This document shows, one piece after another, positions 33,812 through 35,394 of a stretch of 35,394 nucleotides of DNA; the first letter of the stretch is position 1, and every line of letters starts with the position of its first letter. The notes below the pieces were generated by a model, which saw only the letters and a list, made by a program, of their open reading frames with translations, searched no databases and had not been told where the DNA came from. The DNA comes from Ciceribacter sichuanensis. Lineage in GTDB: Bacteria > Pseudomonadota > Alphaproteobacteria > Rhizobiales > Rhizobiaceae. The stretch is from positions 1 to 35,394 of the forward strand of contig NZ_JAMXLX010000017.1 in the NCBI RefSeq assembly GCF_024055605.1, in the 5' to 3' direction. The position numbers and the translations under genes are program-made.

Positions 33812-34777
33812 ATGCTGACTGTCATGGATTCGATCATCAGAGCGCAAATTGCATCACCCACGTGGTCGGCGAGCCTCCCGGGCTGGGCGTTGGCGCGCGG
33901 TCGGGACATCGACGAGCGCGACGCCGTCTTTGCGGCCGGTATCGCCTTAAAATCGCTCGATGATCTGATCCGCGCTGGCCCATCATGGATCGGCTGCTGG
34001 CGCGATCGCCTTGCTCTCAAATCGGCCGCTGTCGCCGCTCGGATGCTCGGCCGGAATGAGGAAGTAGATGCGCTGCGCGACGCCGTTTTGCTGACGCCGG
34101 CGGACGGCGATCCAGGGCCGGCCGGAAAGCTGTTTTTGGCCACACGATTGCTGGCCCGTCAATCTCGGATGCCAGGCACCCCGCTCGTGGAAGAACTGGC
34201 GACCTTGTTGTCAATCCGATGGGACGACGACCTTGCTTCAATCACCGATCTCATCGATACGGCGATCCAGTCCGGGCGCGCGGCACCCCTCGCGGTGGCC
34301 GATCTGATATCGGCGATCGCGACCCTTCGCCCAGACGCCGAAGTTCTTTCTCTCGGCTTGGCGGACGTGGTGCTGGCGCTGAAGCTGAAGTGGCCGAAGC
34401 CGGTTCCGCTGATCCTGCCCGCGCGATTCAGCCCGGCCTTCCGGACGATCGGCGGGCGGGGCAGGGCGCGACCAGGAGAGCCGGCCTATCCGAAGGCAAT
34501 CTGCCTAGCCCTGGTCGATGGCGTCGAGGCAGCGCTCCATTCCGCCGCGGAGATTGATCGCCGCGCCGCGCGGCTAGTTGCCGTGACCCCAAAGCTTCGG
34601 ACGAGAGGGGCTGAACCCGTCATCCGGAAGCTGTTTAATGACGATGCAGTCTCCGCGACATCACCGGGAGGCCAGCTGTCGCGCTGGGCAGCGTCCCGCC
34701 TGTTTGAGCGGCTCGAGGCTCACGACGCGGTGCGTGAATTGTCCGGCCGCTCTTCGTTTCGAATTTTTGGGCTATGA
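33812..34777 (+). CDS. DUF1403 family protein
   Basis: A 321-residue, Ala- and Leu-rich, mainly helical protein of the DUF1403 family, which I recall mainly from plasmids and chromosomes of Rhizobiales. Visible landmarks are LPGWALARGRDIDERDAVFAAG near the N terminus, then RDRLALKSAAVAARMLGRNE and a C-terminal LSGRSSFRIFGL. There are no membrane segments or catalytic motifs. The start may instead be ATG 33824 (MDSII). Its stop overlaps the next gene's ATG (ATGA), so it is coupled to scpB. The partner suggests a role with SMC-Scp-type DNA organisation, but the function is unknown. Confidence 0.8.
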   Translation: MLTVMDSIIRAQIASPTWSASLPGWALARGRDIDERDAVFAAGIALKSLDDLIRAGPSWIGCWRDRLALKSAAVAARMLGRNEEVDALRDAVLLTPADGDPGPAGKLFLATRLLARQSRMPGTPLVEELATLLSIRWDDDLASITDLIDTAIQSGRAAPLAVADLISAIATLRPDAEVLSLGLADVVLALKLKWPKPVPLILPARFSPAFRTIGGRGRARPGEPAYPKAICLALVDGVEAALHSAAEIDRRAARLVAVTPKLRTRGAEPVIRKLFNDDAVSATSPGGQLSRWAASRLFERLEAHDAVRELSGRSSFRIFGL

Positions 34778-35271
34778 CCATGGCCGGGTCCCCCGCTGCG
34801 AAGCCATCCCGCCGGAAGAGTCATGACGCAGACGAGCGTCTGTTTGATCGGGAACTGGAGGATCTTCCGGCCGAGATGCGCTGGCGGGAGTGGATGATGC
34901 GGGTCGAGGCGGTGATCTTTGCCTCGGCGGAGCCGGTCACCCGGGAAACTCTGGCCCGCGTCGTTGGTCGGGAATGCAGCATCGACTTGTTGATTGACGA
35001 TCTGGTCGAGGAACTGCGAGATTGTCCCTACGAACTGGTGCCAGTTGCTGGCGGTTGGCAGCACCGCACCCGGCCGCGCTTCGCCGACACGATACGTGCG
35101 TCCTCGGCGCCAACAAGGGGAGAGGCGACGATCCTATCGGAGTTCGAGGCGCTGGTCTTGACCGCGGTGGGCTATCTTCAGCTAATCACACGAAGCGAGT
35201 TGTCCAACGTATTCGGCAAGGAAGTGAGCCGTGACACGATTTCTGCGCTTCGAGGCGCTGGCTTCCTGTGA
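34774..35271 (+). pseudogene. scpB: ScpB-like SMC-complex subunit, truncated by an IS element
   Basis: The remaining 165 residues match the ScpB kleisin-partner family. There is an N-terminal winged helix with EAVIFASAEPVTRETLARVVG, then YELVPVAGGWQHRTRPRFAD, then the start of the second winged helix with EALVLTAVGYLQ and LSNVFGKEVSRDTISALRGAGFL. Full-length proteins continue with roughly a further wing and tail. Here the frame stops at TGA 35269-35271, which are the first three bases of an IS3-family element. The break is inside the second winged helix, so function is probably lost. It overlaps the DUF1403 gene by four bases. Confidence 0.8.
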
Positions 35272-35394
35272 CCTGCTCCCCTGGAATGTCCTCGGTTTGA
35301 GGTTAGTCTGTTCTCCGGAGAAGGAGACAGAGAATGAAGCGTTCCCGTTTCAGCGACGAGCAGATCATCGGTATTCTGAAGGAGCATCAGGCCG
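35269..35394 (+). mobile_element. Left end of an IS3-family insertion sequence
   Basis: The terminus TGACCTGCTCCCC (35269-35281) mirrors the one at 112-124. It is followed by a 52-base leader and an OrfA start. The element continues beyond the window. It interrupts scpB. Confidence 0.85.
35334..35394 (+). CDS. IS3-family transposase OrfA, N-terminal fragment (partial)
   Basis: The start ATG follows GGAGAAGGAG. The visible 20 residues read KRSRFSDEQIIGILKEHQA after Met, the standard opening of the helix-turn-helix OrfA of IS3-family elements. OrfA binds the IS ends and is normally fused to OrfB by programmed frameshifting. The rest lies outside the window. Confidence 0.88.
   Translation, partial: MKRSRFSDEQIIGILKEHQA

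Overview
The window looks like a plasmid segment from an alphaproteobacterium of the Rhizobiales, most likely Rhizobiaceae (Agrobacterium/Rhizobium/Shinella-like). The main evidence is a complete repABC cassette (21.9-25.5 kb) with an antisense ctRNA between repB and repC and a large palindrome just after repC. The high GC content, a DUF1403-ScpB gene pair and rhizobial-type IS3-family elements agree. No rRNA or tRNA gene was seen.

Layout. (1) 1-124 is the right end of an IS3-family element. (2) 0.2-2.9 kb is an operon of a PAP2 lipid phosphatase and an OmpR/QseB-type response regulator with its histidine kinase. (3) 3.5-6.8 kb is a GlxA-type AraC regulator, divergent from a hydrolase, a short-chain dehydrogenase and a small membrane protein. 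(4) 6.9-10.5 kb is a membrane-stress operon: a PspA/IM30 protein carrying a nuclease-less TnpB-like N-terminal domain, an OB-fold YqiJ-like membrane protein and a YqiK-type flotillin. (5) 10.8-21.1 kb is a type I secretion module: LysR regulator, ABC exporter and HlyD adaptor on the minus strand, divergent from a 2025-residue RTX protein with an N-terminal metallophosphoesterase domain. (6) 21.8-25.7 kb is the repABC replication and partition unit. (7) 25.7-33.8 kb is a decaying accessory region. It holds a frameshifted tyrosine recombinase, an AI-2E family permease, a transglutaminase-like protein, a sensor kinase cut by a nonsense codon, a frameshifted SbmA/BacA-type ABC transporter, a PPOX-family protein and IS3 remnants. 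(8) 33.8-35.3 kb is a DUF1403 gene overlapping scpB. scpB is cut by a second IS3-family element whose first three bases supply its stop codon.

How they work together. RepA and RepB partition the plasmid, RepC initiates replication, and the ctRNA limits RepC. The RTX protein is very probably the cargo of the neighbouring ABC/HlyD pair, with LysR acting in the shared intergenic region. PspA, YqiJ-like and flotillin proteins form a known type of membrane-maintenance cluster. The TnpB-like extension on PspA is the most unusual feature here. The two window ends lie 124 and 126 bases inside IS termini that share their inverted repeat, so this may be one complete assembly contig bounded by a repeated IS.
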